A stretch of 64,000 bases of DNA from Branchiostoma floridae (lineage: Eukaryota; Chordata; Leptocardii; Amphioxiformes; Branchiostomatidae), in the NCBI RefSeq assembly GCF_000003815.2, contig NC_049991.1, positions 15,936,971 through 16,000,970 on the forward strand, given 5' to 3'. Shown here piece by piece: positions 9,801 to 22,107 of the stretch. The notes below the pieces were generated by a model, which was not told the DNA's origin, did not search any database, and worked only from the letters and a program-made list of their open reading frames with translations. The translations under genes were made by a program, and so were the position numbers. Position 1 is the first letter of the stretch, and every line of letters begins with the position of its first letter.

Positions 9801-12800
9801 CATTTTTATTCTGAGATCTGTACTTTGTAATTTAGTTAAGAAAAAAATAGGTCAGACTGTAAAAAACGGGTTTTAATGAGATTATCGTATGCGAAAGGGC
9901 GCCGACACACATTGTCAACAATCATAACAATAGCAAAACAAACAGTTTGTGGCTTTTACGGCCGTGGACGGCGTCCCCAAGCCGCCTGTAGCTTCCACCA
10001 AGGATTTTTGTCCGTCAAGGTTGACGGATTGGTTTTAAAATTTTTCCGTCAGACGCAGCAAATTTCCGTCAATTGACGGAAAAACGGACGCTGGCTAGAC
10101 CCCTGCTGCGGACTCACCAATAGAGTTTGCTATATAGCTAGCATTGACTTCATAACTGAAAGGATAAACAGTCAAGGCTTAAGTCAGCTTTTATTTTGTT
10201 GTTTGCCACAGGCCAGCATTTATGGACGAGTATGAAAGACTGGAAGAAGACTTGCAAAAACAATATGAGGTAACATTTAGTGTTTTTTTTACATGTACAT
10301 TGTATTTATGGTTACTGTCTGATCTTGATGGTCACAAGAAATACTTTGTATTTCCAAATTTTGTATTCAATGTATGCTAGGCTATTTAGGTTTATACAAA
10401 ATACATCTGCAACATACAATCATCATCTATTACTGAAAACGAAAACTGCTTAGTTGTTGCCTTCTATTGCAACTACCTACAGCAATTTTTTTGGACAAAT
10501 ATAAACACCAGAAAGTTGCTTCTCATCTGACAAGAATTTTCCAGTACATGTGGCTCCTGGTAGTTACTTATGTCTTCTCACCTGTCTCCAGTCGTATCTT
10601 CAGAAGTTCCGTAACCTTGGTTACCTGGAGCAGCAGCTGGAGGAGCACAACCGTGCCGAGCAGGACAAGTTTGAGGTGGGCGGGGTGACAGCGTCCTCCC
10701 TTACTGCTCTTTGGAAAGATTTCTAGCTACTAGATGGTTACACAGGATTTGGAATGTGTGTAGAAATGCGAATGTGTAGATTGTCTATCTCAACCTTTCT
10801 GGTATCATTTTCAGCTTGAAATTGTTTCTTGCATTCTGAATCTTAACTTACCTAACAGCAACAAACGTGTGTTGTATCCTGTCTGATACCCTGCTATATA
10901 TGCATATTTCCTGTCTCTGTCATGCTACAATGCTACCTTCTGCATTTCTGGTTGTTGTGTGGTGTGTTAACATGCTTGACCCCTTGTGACCCCTAAGCTG
11001 AACTGGGGAGGGGAGCAGGACCAGCTGAAGGTCAGTGGGGACCAGGTGGTGCTCACCAGTAGCACAATAGCGCCCCCTGCTGATAATAATTAGTAATACA
11101 GTAGTAGAATGGTGTATTTCAAATGGCAACCAAGTTACTACGTGAGAGCCAAATTGTCAGGCTTGTATATCCATTGTACAATGACACGTGATAACGGAAC
11201 TCATTGCATGCTTACTACATTACAAGGTGTATAATGTCTAAAAAGTAGTTACTTGAAGAACTATTTGTTTTTAGAATATACTTAAGTTTATTCCAAATTC
11301 TTGCCCGGTGGCTAATTGCAGGTAACATGAGAGATTCAACAGTGTAAAAACAATATCACAAGTGTCTACCTTAGTCTAAAACTAGTAAAGGCTAACTCTA
11401 GATCCTGACCCCCTTTTCGAAGACAGTGGAAGACGAAAGATCATGTGTGGGTTTTGTGATGTTAGAAGTAGGATAGAATAGATGAGTTGCATTGCGTTGT
11501 TTGATTTGTTGCCTTACACAACTGCAGAGCAGTAAAGTTCATCATTCCAATGGTATCCATGTTTGCCCCTCAGGAGACAGAGAACTCCCTGAAGAGGATG
11601 CAGACCCTGCTGAAGACGGAGACAGACAAGATAAACTTGAACGATGATGAGTTTGAGGATGTGATGGTGGATGAGGAGGAGGATGATGATGAGGATGACA
11701 GTGAGGATGATGAGATCATGACGGCCGGACAGATGAAACCACAGAGAGGCGGGAAACCTGGTGAGCTGTTTGTTTGATACGGTATAGCCAACAGCTGCCT
11801 CTGTGTGTACAAAGGTTTTCCCAAAGGAATGTCATTCTGATTGATGCAGATCTAGAAGTGCAGGAGTGGTTTAAGCCATTCTGCATTTGAGAGTGTTGAA
11901 GTGTCATTGTCATTATCTGTCAGTATTAATGCAATATCTTCACATACACTTATACATATACTGTTGATTGTGTTGCCAACAATGCACTTCTCAGGCATGA
12001 AACACATTCAAATACATTATAAGCTTAAGACCCAGCATTCCTTGACACTCTTTCTTTAAGGATGTAAAAATTTCAGTTCAGTCATCTATCAGGTGACACT
12101 ATGAAGTCCCTCCAGATAACAGTTAAGATCAATTTGTTCATGTAGGTTCTGCCACTTACCTGTATGTGTATTGTCCATGTTGTTATTTGCAGATAAACAA
12201 CAGCAGCTCCAACCACAACAACGAGTGTTTGGCAGCATGACTGGACCTGACAGTGATGATGTAAGTGACTTTATCTTTTGATCATAAAATGGTGGAATTA
12301 TCCAGCTCATCATCAGAGATATATGACCAGGAAATAGGCAGCAAAGACAGGCAAAAAAGGATGAGTAATGCCATGGTTGCATCATGGGTTTAAGTCCAGA
12401 GCATTTGAGAGAATGGCCATTTTGGTGTGAAAAAAATGTATTAAAAGCTAAATCTGAAAACAGTTAACAGCAGGATTGCCCTTTTGGGGCAAAATCGGGA
12501 GTTTCACAACTTAGAAAGACTGCCTGTTCAACAGATTTCAGAATGTCTACCAAACAATTTACACAAAGCTTTTACTTTTTTGTGCACGCAAACTCACTCA
12601 TTCTGTCTTGCCAGGTTTGTGTTTCCTTGTCAGCAAAGAGCTTCCTGTAGGCGGCCTATCAGAGTTTCATATCATACCTCTATAAACTCTTTTGTGTAAT
12701 CTGTGACATAACATAATAATATTGTAATGTATTGCTGTCCCCAGGATTGAGAACATGTTAGCTATAAGCCTATTCGCAATTACCGGCGCGAAATGCATGA

Positions 12801-15800
12801 CGGGTAAAATCCGCCATTTTGGGAGATAACTTGTCAACCCAGTGTTGCGTCACGCGTGTGTAGTGTCAGCGTTTGTTTAAGGAGATGGCGCTCCGCGCCG
12901 CGCCGTGCGGCGCCGCAGGTGTTCCCACCTGACAGGTACGAACGTACACCTGTTCTAAAGAAGATTCTAGAACTGTCAGTTAAGAATAAAGATAATTTTA
13001 AGTTTTTGAAGTCTGGTGTAAGACGTGTGTTTGTGTTTTACTGACAGTATATGAAGTAAGTGGAGTTTTTTTTTTTTTTTCATTTTCGTTCCGGCCGTAA
13101 TGGATGAGGAGGCGGAAGTTTATACACATGAAGAGCTAAGACACAGGACGGTTCTTCATATTTATACTGCTAATTTGCTAATGCAGTTCTAAAATTGATT
13201 GGTTCATGGCAGTTATAAGCTCTGATTGGTTCCTGACAGTAGAAAAAGAAATGAAAAGAAGACACCAGCAAGAGCAATTTTATCCATATCGGGAAAACAT
13301 AATTATTGTGAGCTCCTACTGCTAGTTTGTTAGTTTGTCTGTTCGATAAATCATTTCCCATTACACAAGCCACTTCATGAACAAAGGCAAAAGTAAGATC
13401 CCGTTGATTTTATTCCAAAAAATATGTTCCTACATCACCACCAGTATGGCAGCATAAATGTACAGAACTCACAACTTAATGTATGAAAAATGTTTGAGAA
13501 TACATTTGAGGACATGTTACAGAAAGGATCCACTTTTATCTATTACATCTTCATTACATTGTCATTATTATCATCGGTCACAGTTTCCTGCTATCACAAC
13601 ATAATCAGTAAAGGATCATTAAAAAAGTCACTGGCACTCAGCTGCCAGCAATTCAATACAGTTTATCTCTGCCAACTTGAATGGCTTGTATGCCAACTGT
13701 TTATTTGACCAAGTCTGGCTGCAGGTTCCAAACCAATGCAGCACAGACCTTGATAATGTCATCTACTGCTGACATGAGTGTTACGGGAAATGTACCCTCC
13801 AGGATTTTGAAGTCCTTCAGTCGATTGTTAGCACGCTCTACGCGGATCCTCAAGTTTGCAACAGTTTTGGTTTTCTTTACTTTGTCTCTTGTCATGTGTC
13901 GCCTCCCCTATGCTGCTGGTGGTATTTCTAGTGTTGCATTCAGCAGCATCAGGTCCTCCTGGATTGGAAATCCCCTATCAGCCATTATTTTTATAACGTC
14001 ATTTGGATCAACCAAATCTAAAAAGCCACAGTCCCAGGTAATGAACACATCAGAGGCTCTTCTGCCATACGTCTTTGAAAGAAAGGAGATGTGCCCATTT
14101 GGTGTGATCCCTACAAACGGCTTTAAAGTATTGTGTTTTTATAGTCATACCATGTGGAGGCTTGTAAGTCTAAAGATCTAGGTCTCTCAATAAATATTTC
14201 TGTACAATCAATTATGCATCTTATTCTACTACATTGTTTCTTGAACTGTGGTGGCAAGGTCTTGGAAATTGCAGCTCTACTTGGCCATACTATCAGTGGT
14301 TGTAGTGTAACAGACAGGAAGCGAACCCAAGTGTTGGCAATCTGTGAGCAAGAACAGTTTTGTCCGACCATGGGTCTTTCTTGTCAGTGGGAAATGCATA
14401 GCTGGAAAGGTTGGGGACAGTTGCATCATCAAAATCCTTTTTTTGTTCCATGTTTTTACTTGGACATGTCCCTGACTTCCTTTTTTTAAAGTTGATACAA
14501 GAAGGTTGAAACCGCCTTGGTTGATATGTTCCATTACCGCAGCCGACCACTGCACACAGCCTCATGTTGAACTCCGGCACCTTAAAAAAAAGGAAGAAAC
14601 ATTAAAGCAAATATCAACACTTAAACAAAAAATACAGCTTTAAAGCGCAATACACTTCAATGCACATTCTACATGCACCCCTCCCCACCGTCACGTTTGC
14701 ATAACTTGCAGCGACCTTGCTTGCACATTTATTAGTACAATTTTTCAACCTAAAGCACCAGTTTAATACTAATACGGACATCCAAGCCATTTACTGCGAT
14801 TATTAGTGTACTCGCTGTTGGTTCTTAACATTTTTTTATCTTTCTAATCGAAGTGTTGGTCACAGTACGAAAGCTCCTCAGTCAGTGCAAGCGGGGTCAT
14901 GTCCGGACACGACTCGGAGATCACGAGACAGTGACGATATCAGCTTTCATTATTGTGAAGACACAAGGTCGTGCATTTTAGCTAACATTTTTACGGTTTA
15001 TAACATACGTAGGTTGAAATTTCCTAATTATGTCACACTGGTAACCTTTACAGACAAAAACCTGGCTGTAGTGAGAATGGACAAAAATTCTAGAAGTAAG
15101 CGGCAAAGATAGATGGCATCGTGTATGGGGGAGGGATGCATGCGTTATCACTAACTGTGGTAACACTTGCTTGGATACCGTCAAAAAACGTACCGTAAAT
15201 TCCTCTGAAGCGAAACTGAACACGGTGTTTCAGGTTTAGGACATCGTTGGAACATCAGATCCAGGCGGGTAGCTGCCGTTAACGCCGTGTAGAGGCTAAA
15301 AATCTCGACACTTGAACATTGAACCTGGACACACGCTGCCCTGTCGAACGCGACTTGTTTATCTCACTTTTTTCGTTGCTAAGGAAATTCCGCGCATGCG
15401 TACTTGTAAATGCAAATAGGCTTATTGCATCAACATAGTCTTAACATGTCTTACCTTTGTAGCTTTTGGACTTCAGTATTGAAGATTTGTCTTCCTACCC
15501 TTTTTGCATATTAATTCATAGTTAGGATAAACATGATCTTCAACTAGATCTCTTTTACAAATTACCAAGTCACAGCTAGGATATAAAAACCCTCTCCAGC
15601 AAGATCTCTTCTGTGTCACTAGTGAATACTAGTTGAAACGTCTGACCGTTTCCAAAATCATATCCAGTTGCTTGAGTAACTACTTTTTGGTGTGACATAA
15701 CATGTTATTTTTCTGTCCCCAGGATGACAGTGAGACGCTGTCCTCGGGTGACAGTGAGATCGATGTTGATGATGATGATCTGGAAGACGACCAGAGCGGA

Positions 15801-15878
15801 GACAGCGAGGATTTGGAGATCTCGGCCAATCCCAGGCGAGATCGTAACAACCTGAACGACAGTGACAATGACTTCTAA
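6814..15878 (+). CDS. CLUAP1: Clusterin-associated protein 1 homologue (intraflagellar transport protein IFT38)
   Basis: Component of the IFT-B complex needed for cilium assembly. Eleven exons: 6814-6835, 7386-7497, 7875-7959, 8309-8488, 9006-9101, 9572-9789, 10212-10269, 10592-10675, 11574-11760, 12193-12260, 15723-15878. All have GT-AG borders and phases join cleanly to 421 residues, close to the roughly 413 of vertebrates. The N-terminal calponin-homology-like domain is strongly conserved (MMRALGYPR, then [12 protein letters not shown]; later [20 protein letters not shown]). A coiled coil follows at about residues 165-330 with [14 protein letters not shown]. The tail is acidic and ends DSDNDF, as in vertebrates. 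The first exon carries only 22 coding bases (MSYRDLR). Intron 10 (12261-15722) hosts a decayed THAP transposon. An in-frame 33-nt candidate micro-exon (10998-11030) lies in intron 8. Confidence 0.95.
8569..8650. mobile_element. 82-bp MITE with 9-bp target duplication in CLUAP1 intron 4
   Basis: The inverted termini TAGCCTCAAGTCCAGCCTTG and CAAGGCTGGACTACAGGCTA are flanked by AGTGAATCT at both 8560-8568 and 8651-8659. It has the same TAGCC terminus and 9-bp duplication as the 3539 and 54945 elements. A similar half end, 'gtctggactccaggcta', occurs near 33195. Confidence 0.85.
10063..10082. repeat. Perfect 20-bp palindrome
   Basis: TTTCCGTCAATTGACGGAAA reads the same on both strands. It lies in CLUAP1 intron 6 within a stretch rich in 'ccgtc' and 'gacgg' words (about 9950-10095), probably an old foldback element. 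Confidence 0.5.
12766..15423 (-). mobile_element. Degenerate THAP/DDE DNA transposon (ISL2EU-like) in CLUAP1 intron 10
   Basis: The termini AAGCCTATTCGCAATTAC (from 12766) and GTAAATGCAAATAGGCTT (to 15423) are imperfect inverted repeats flanked by AT on both sides (12764-12765 and 15424-15425). Inside, on the minus strand, lies a broken transposase with a THAP-like N-terminus and DDE_Tnp_4 motifs. A 2-bp AT duplication with THAP and this transposase type fits ISL2EU elements. The family name is from memory and is less certain than the element itself. Confidence 0.7.
13701..14580 (-). pseudogene. THAP-domain DDE_Tnp_4-type transposase, frameshifted and internally deleted
   Basis: The N-terminal reading frame (14580 downward) has a THAP-like zinc finger beginning [15 protein letters not shown], with a later YAFPT motif. 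A second frame (14371-14123) has WPSRAAI and [13 protein letters not shown], carrying the first catalytic Asp. A third frame holds the second Asp in MADRGF (about 13980) and the last acidic residue in VERANNRLK. The frame changes near 14124, and the segment expected between THAP finger and transposase core is missing, so no functional protein is made. The long open frame on the plus strand here is antisense shadow. Confidence 0.8.
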
Positions 15879-17033
15879 TGGTCCATGAGAACTTGGATGT
15901 ATTATATCTATCCAGAGATAACATGATAAAGTTAAGACAATGGACCACATGTGAACTTGTCTTTGCATTTCAGCATACTGTGGTTCCTTTTATTTCAAAA
16001 TTGCTGCCTGTAGAATAACCTTGTACATAGCCATCTGTAACTTCATCTGTATATTCATACATTCCGCTTCAATTTCTACAGCATGTAATATTATATAACT
16101 TCTCACTCACTGTTTACAGAACATTCCACTCGATTCACAGAGTGATTTAGAGTCAAATGTGAAGAAAATCAGCAATTGCTGTTAGCACCATTTATCCGTA
16201 GAACCTTTGGACATAGGATTGTCATTTTGCTATACAATTCTGTAGTTCTTGTATAAATAGAGTTGCTAGATATCCACCCTGAATGGAATATTTCAATAGA
16301 TAAGCATGACTTGTATAAAATGAATCTACATGAAATTTAAACCTATTTACATGGTTTGTTTATTTTGATCCCAGCAGAGGGGATTTTATTCACAGTAAAT
16401 ATCTGAGTACATTTTCTTCTCTTTCAAATTGCTTAATCCACAGTCATTAAAATATGCCACAAAAGAAGCCTGCAGGCTTGCTACATTGTCTGCACTTTAT
16501 AGAAGATTAAAATTATAAAACATGACACAGTAATGTAGCTTCCTTCCAACAACTGCTTTTCAGGAATGCATTAGGGTTACTACTAATAAACTACTACTAC
16601 TATTAGGGTTACACAGCAATACAAACTAATGTATGAAATGTCAAAACAAAGCCAGTATCCATAATCATTGTCCTTATCCATTCCAGGTCTTTTGAGGCCA
16701 TAGGTCAGTGTACTTTTTTTTTACACAACTGTTTGAAAGTGAACTTACATTGCAATCTGTATGCCTGTCATAAGCTCATTCAAGTCCGGTGCACCCCTGT
16801 TATCAAACTGTCCTCTGGAGCCTAACATTTAGTAGCCATATTGAATGCTTTTAACTATGATAAATGGGCTAGTTGTAAGCTGCTTATACTCTTCTGAGTA
16901 CTGTTGGCTATTCAGGATATATCCTGGTGAGCTTTTGGGAATTGTAGTCTAGCAGTCGATTCTGTTTATAATCTCAAGATTCCAGAAGAAATTTGTAGGA
17001 GAGATTTTTAAAGTAAATGTACCCTTGTGTAGA
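15879..17033. other. Convergent 3' regions of CLUAP1 and the TPR gene
   Basis: AT-rich, no supported coding sequence. The two genes face each other, and their 3'UTRs must end here. A plus-strand AATAAA is at 16585-16590 and a minus-strand AATAAA equivalent (TTTATT) near 16366. Confidence 0.5.
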
Positions 17034-20029
17034 TCAGTCTAGAAGCTCATCAAAAACATCACTATTTGTGCAATCAGGGGTGGGTGCACTGAACTCAGGC
17101 ATTTCTGCCAATTTCTCTTCAATATTACCTGCACGACTGTGCTTCATCTCACTATACGTGTTCTTTGCCATCCAGTATGCCTTAGAGGCCTTCTCCTTAT
17201 CATCTAGAGCTTTGTAGATATCACCAAGGAGATCAAACATTTTGGCAACTTTGTTGTGCTCGTAACCATATCTCTCCTGGGTGATATGGCAGGCACGTTT
17301 TGCACGTCTGAATGCCTCTTCAGGGTCGTACCTTAGCCAGATTCTGGCCTGGATGCAGAGAACATGTGCCCTGTGGTGATGGCCCTCACCATGCCTCTCT
17401 CTCAGAATGCTGTCTGCTTTGGAACAGTCCCTCAAAGCCCTATCAAGGACAGCTTCTAAGTCTGAGACATTGCCCTCAATTGCAGACATTGCCTTGTAGA
17501 AGGCAGCATACATCAAGTACTGTGGGTATCTAAACCCCTCCTCCCTCATGTCACCCTCTAAGGCTTTGGTACAGTATTGGCATGCATCACCAAACTGCCC
17601 AAGCTTTTCACAAGATCGAGCCATTTCAAAATACATCCTACATCTGAGATAGGGCCGACCAAACTCCCCTTCCAGGCGTTTGACTGCCTTAGAGTTAAGG
17701 CAATCCTTCATCAAAGTGTGGGCTTCTTGGTACTCCCCCATATCACTTTTGCATCTAGCCAAGAGCATACGACTGATCTGGTAGGGAAGCGACTCATCAA
17801 CTGAAGATGATGCTTCATGGATGCGAAGGGTCTCTCTCAAATACCTTTTGGCCTCGTTATAATTACAAAGCTTTCGGTAGGTCTCTCCAATTTCCCTGAA
17901 CATTCTCTCTCTCTTGTTATCTGGGGCATCTTTACATTTCTCTTGGCACTTTGCACAAAGATTCTTAAGTCTGTCTTCCCAACCAGTCCAGCGGAATTTG
18001 CCAAAAGCATGCAGACACATGGTTAGGAAGTTTGCGCTTAGAATACAACCGAGCTCATTTTTCTCAACAAGTGAGAACCACTTGTCCAGATGAGGCAGCA
18101 GCTGCTGCTGAAGATGCCATTCCTCATCATCTTCTACACAAAAGACTCTCTCATAAAGCTTCTTAAGACCTATTATGCCATCTGTCTTGGCACATCCTTG
18201 GCCCAAGATCTCTCTCAGTAGGTTAGATTTCCTTTGAGTTTTGAAACATTTCTTTTTGTTACGAGGCAGAAATGGATTAAACTTCAAGCCCAAGCTAATG
18301 ACGATCTGAGACTGGTAACTATCAGGATTACTTGGTACTTCATTACAGGCAAACTCCACTATCATGAGCAGAAGACGCACTGGGATTAATGCCTTTGTAC
18401 TGCAGAGAGCTAGCAATGTCAAGGTCTTGGTGGTCACGTAGTGGGGATCATCTTTCTGTGTCCCATTTGGCGATGGTGGTCGACTTGATTCAGATCCTAA
18501 AGACACAGTGAAGCATACATTTTATTATTGACATACATGAAGATTCAAAAGGTAGTTATGAAGATATTTAACACTTTAATGTAGACCTCATAGAATACTG
18601 AAATATCTTCAGATCAGGCATATCTATATGATTAATAGATTATAATTTCTAACTCAATGCAGACCACTGTTACATGGTGCCTGTTACATGGTGCCCACTG
18701 AAGATTGTCTCACATTCACAACCAGGCCATTTATTTCACATGCATGTGATGTTACATGTAGTACAGGTTGGATCTTAATCGTAATACAAAAGTTGAACTG
18801 TGAGTTTGTGTGCAGGCTTGAATGGCATAGGTCTTCATGCTTTCATAATAAGCAACCCACCAGAGTCGGAGTTGACTTGAGGATAGCTACTGCACTTGGT
18901 TGTCACAGCATTCTGGTTGCCAAAAAGATTGACCACAACCTGGAAAACAGAAAGAGCTGTTAGTAGTTGTACTGAACATTGATAGCTGGGTATGAAATGA
19001 TTATAAATATGATTTTTTTAACCAGATAGATGATGTTATCAAATTTTGTTGTCCCTAATATCATTTTGGACACACCTGAGACTGTTGACCTGAGGTCAGC
19101 GAGGACCTGCCTGTCGGGCCTGCGTGCTCTGAGAGGTGGTTCATGCTGGCGGTGGGAGTGAAAAATGAATCAGTATCCTATACTGTATACATGTAGTATT
19201 GTTATACAATGTACCATGTGATTGTCACATTCAATTTCAAAATAGATCTGTTTAAAATTTTGTATCCACTTGGGTGTGCATTGGGCAGGCGCAAACAAGG
19301 CCAGTGGCGAACTGTTTATATTGCCAGTCATAGAGAAAGCGTTACGCTTCACCTTAATAGAGGACAACTACTTTCATACCAATTTTTACGGAAGTCGGAT
19401 TTTACGAAGTTAGGTTTTGACAATACAAGATACAGTACAGAATAGAAAGCCCGATAAAACCGACAAAAAAACGTTAGGAAAAAACAGCCGGAGTCTAACC
19501 TCTGCTTGCAGAGTAAATTTATCGCGCAACCCAAAGTAAAGACAAACATGCCTGTTCAAAACATCTCCTACGTCATCAAGTGTAACAGGTGCCAACGAAA
19601 GCTCAAAGGTCAGATTTTTAAATGCCTGCGCAATAGTTTTGCTAGACCAAGGAGGTTGAAAGGGGGATTCAACCTCCTTGGCTAGACAGACAGAGAAGTG
19701 GATGTTTTGTAATTGCCATGCATGAGTTGCAAAAACAATACTTGATACATTTACAGGAAAAGTACCCGGGACAACTGGTTAGCTAAAGGCATTGGTACGA
19801 GGTTTTCAAAGACAAAAACAAGATTATGTAAACAAACCCATTTTCCGAAGATTTACCTTAATCGCGCTGAAAAGCGATGAAAACGCCCAAATTCATAACG
19901 CTTATGCAAATAATCTGTCGAAGAGTTAGTGTTTTTATCATCGTTCATGTAGCCACTACTCGCCAAAAGCCCTATTTAAAGGGCGAGCAGCAGGTAAAAA
20001 TAAACATACCTGTTAGGTGACTCTGCCAT
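17034..20029 (-). CDS. Tetratricopeptide-repeat protein of unknown specific function
   Basis: Four exons on the minus strand: 20029-20010, 19145-19076, 18939-18861, 18496-17034, giving about 543 residues with phases that join cleanly. The first exon contributes MAESPN. If it is not used, an in-frame ATG at 19144 would start a 536-residue protein. About residues 255-515 contain roughly six TPR-like helical pairs (for example FREIGETYRKLCNYNEA and FDLLGDIYKALDDKEKA), suggesting a protein-binding scaffold. The region before them contains a basic stretch, PFLPRNKKKCFKTQRK, and matches no family I know. No transmembrane segment or enzyme motif is seen. It converges on CLUAP1. Confidence 0.8.
19438..19507 (-). 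repeat. Copy of a dispersed repeat also present near 38872 and 40322
   Basis: The segment '…aatagaaagcccgataaaa…acagccggagtctaacctctgcttg' is the reverse complement of '…caagcagaggttaggctccggctg…' at 40328 and of a related stretch at 38877. It lies in intron 1 of the TPR gene. Confidence 0.6.
19635..19684. repeat. Short foldback: 14-bp perfect arms
   Basis: CCAAGGAGGTTGAA and TTCAACCTCCTTGG are perfect inverted arms around an 8-bp loop, with CTAG at both outer ends. It looks like a tiny MITE remnant in TPR-gene intron 1. Confidence 0.6.
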
Positions 20030-20723
20030 ATCTGTAGAGAACTGTTTGGGTTTCTGTCCGCTAGTCGTGCTAGTCGTCGGTAGAAATTCGATGGGATGCA
20101 AGTTTACGGCTCTCAGATGCTTCTCTGGCCAAAGAAGAAAGCCATGGGAATACTCTGGAGAGCATTCCGGTCGTGTTGTTCGGAAGGTATGCCCTGGTCT
20201 CTCTGCGTTCTGTGCGAACACTGTGTTTGACGTTCGTTCCCAACAAAATCAGGGGATTTTATTTTGTTATGAAGCTTAGGCGGGCGGTTCTATGTTGAGT
20301 CGCCGACGTCGAGATTTTATTTCTGCGACGTAAGAGCCCCGCTGTTGAAAAATCTTACGTTATCACCTAAACCAATCTGACAAAGAAAGACTCTAAATAG
20401 TCAACTCTAAATAGTCATTTTTTATGTAACCAGACAGTTTTTGATGCATAGAAATGGATTTTGAATCTTTTCATCACCCCTTGAAATGGTGCAGACCATG
20501 CATATTTTCGACGTCACTAAGAAAAATTCTCTGTCGACTTTGGTCATCAAATTCGCGACGCCAGCAGGTTGAGGCTTGCAACAAGTAGACCTTGACACCA
20601 AAACAAAGCGTACATTTGGTGGGCTATTCAGAAGCATTGAACTGTGATCAATTGTTCGTTGACAAGGTATAGCAGCTAATAAGTCACAAATGTGCATGTT
20701 GCATAGCGTTAATCAAATATTAA

Positions 20724-21372
20724 GGTATCTCGGTTGGCTAAATTGGTATTTTGACCTTCCACTGTTTTCTTATCAATAAATTAAGAAAGAATGGAGCCAT
20801 AACCAATATTGATAGATGGGCATTAGAGAATTCAAAATCTGATTTTTTTTGGGCCGAATTGATGACGTCATCATTTTTATTACCTCTGATATCATTTTTT
20901 TCTATGACAAAATACAGCACTTTGGTACATCCCACTGTAATGAAACTTCGTTTTTCGTTGCATAAAGATGGAAGCTACAAACGTATTGTTGCGCAAATTG
21001 ATATCTACTAATGATCTGTAGTAATTAGAAAATGTTTGTTTTCATCTAATTAAAAAAATTTAATTCTTAATAACTACAGATCGTTAGTAGATATCAGTTT
21101 GCGCAACACTACGTTTGTAGCTTCCATCATTATGCAACGAAAAACGAAGTTTCATTACAGTGGTATGTACCAAAGTGCTGTATTTTGTCATAGATAAAAA
21201 ATAATATCAGAGGTAATAAAAATGATGACGTCATCAATTTGGCCCCCAAAAAATCAGATTTAGAATTCTTTAATGCCCATCTATCAACATTCGTTATGGC
21301 TCCATTCTTTCTTGATTCATTAATAAGAAAACAGTGGAAGGTCAAAATGCCAATTTAGCCAACCGAGATACC
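20724..21372. mobile_element. 650-bp palindromic (foldback) element flanked by TTAA
   Basis: The left arm begins GGTATCTCGGTTGGCTAAAT and the right arm ends with its complement. The arms match for about 300 bp each, with a 40-50 bp loop near 21015-21060. TTAA flanks both ends (20720-20723 and 21373-21376), the duplication typical of piggyBac-type insertion. There is no coding capacity. Each arm contains TGATGACGTCATCA. It lies about 700 bp upstream of the TPR-gene start. Confidence 0.85.
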
Positions 21373-21376
21373 TTAA

Positions 21377-22107
21377 GGGCATACCCACCACGATTATCAA
21401 ATGGCTAGGTTTCGATGGACATGCCATACTGAACTACATGCATGTATGCTATGCGGAACTGCACACAAAGGATCCAATAGAGCTAGTGTGTGGTTGGTAT
21501 TGAAGTTTTACTGACGATGACATACTATGGCGTTTGTGAAGGTAAAGGTAATCCAGATACAGAATATCTAAACTACGATTAAAAACTCTTCATGATGTAT
21601 ATCACTCAGCATGTCCGGAAGTGCATCTTATCCAGTTGTAGAGATTTGCCTTTGTAGCCGACCAAAAATTCCACGAAATCGTCTTCCGTGAGGGACGTAA
21701 AACGGTGGTCCCGTGCTCGAGGAGGCGCCTCGACCACATTACTCAACACATTGGGTACCTACTGGCTGCAAATACACGCGATATGTTATATCATTAAATA
21801 TTTAGTGACATGTTTTGCCTGCTACGTGTGAATTGGCGCTGTTCCGTATTTCAGGTGGGAAGGCTGGCCTTACATTGACAATAGCCCTAGGAGAATGTTC
21901 AACGGGTAACGTTATATGTAATCTGCAGACGTAGTTTTTCTAGCCAATTCTATTATTTTCTATCTTATCTATTCGTTTTTAATGTAGTACATTCTAATTC
22001 GGCATTATATAGTTACTGCAGAGGTAGTATGGAAATCGACTAATAAACTTATCGTTGAAAAATTGCACACATTCATAGAATTACTTTGTCCCTGGCATTC
22101 CCCTTCA
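21377..22107. other. Spacer between foldback element and Kelch-gene 3' region
   Basis: No supported gene, RNA or clear repeat is seen here. Confidence 0.4.

Noticed and set aside
12856-13044. 62-codon plus-strand frame near the left end of the THAP transposon
   Set aside because: Could be a remnant of a second transposon ORF, but it has no recognisable motif and only a short open length.
13681-14181. 166-codon plus-strand open frame
   Set aside because: It is antisense to the transposase remnant with MADRGF and VERANNR motifs; no recognisable protein features.
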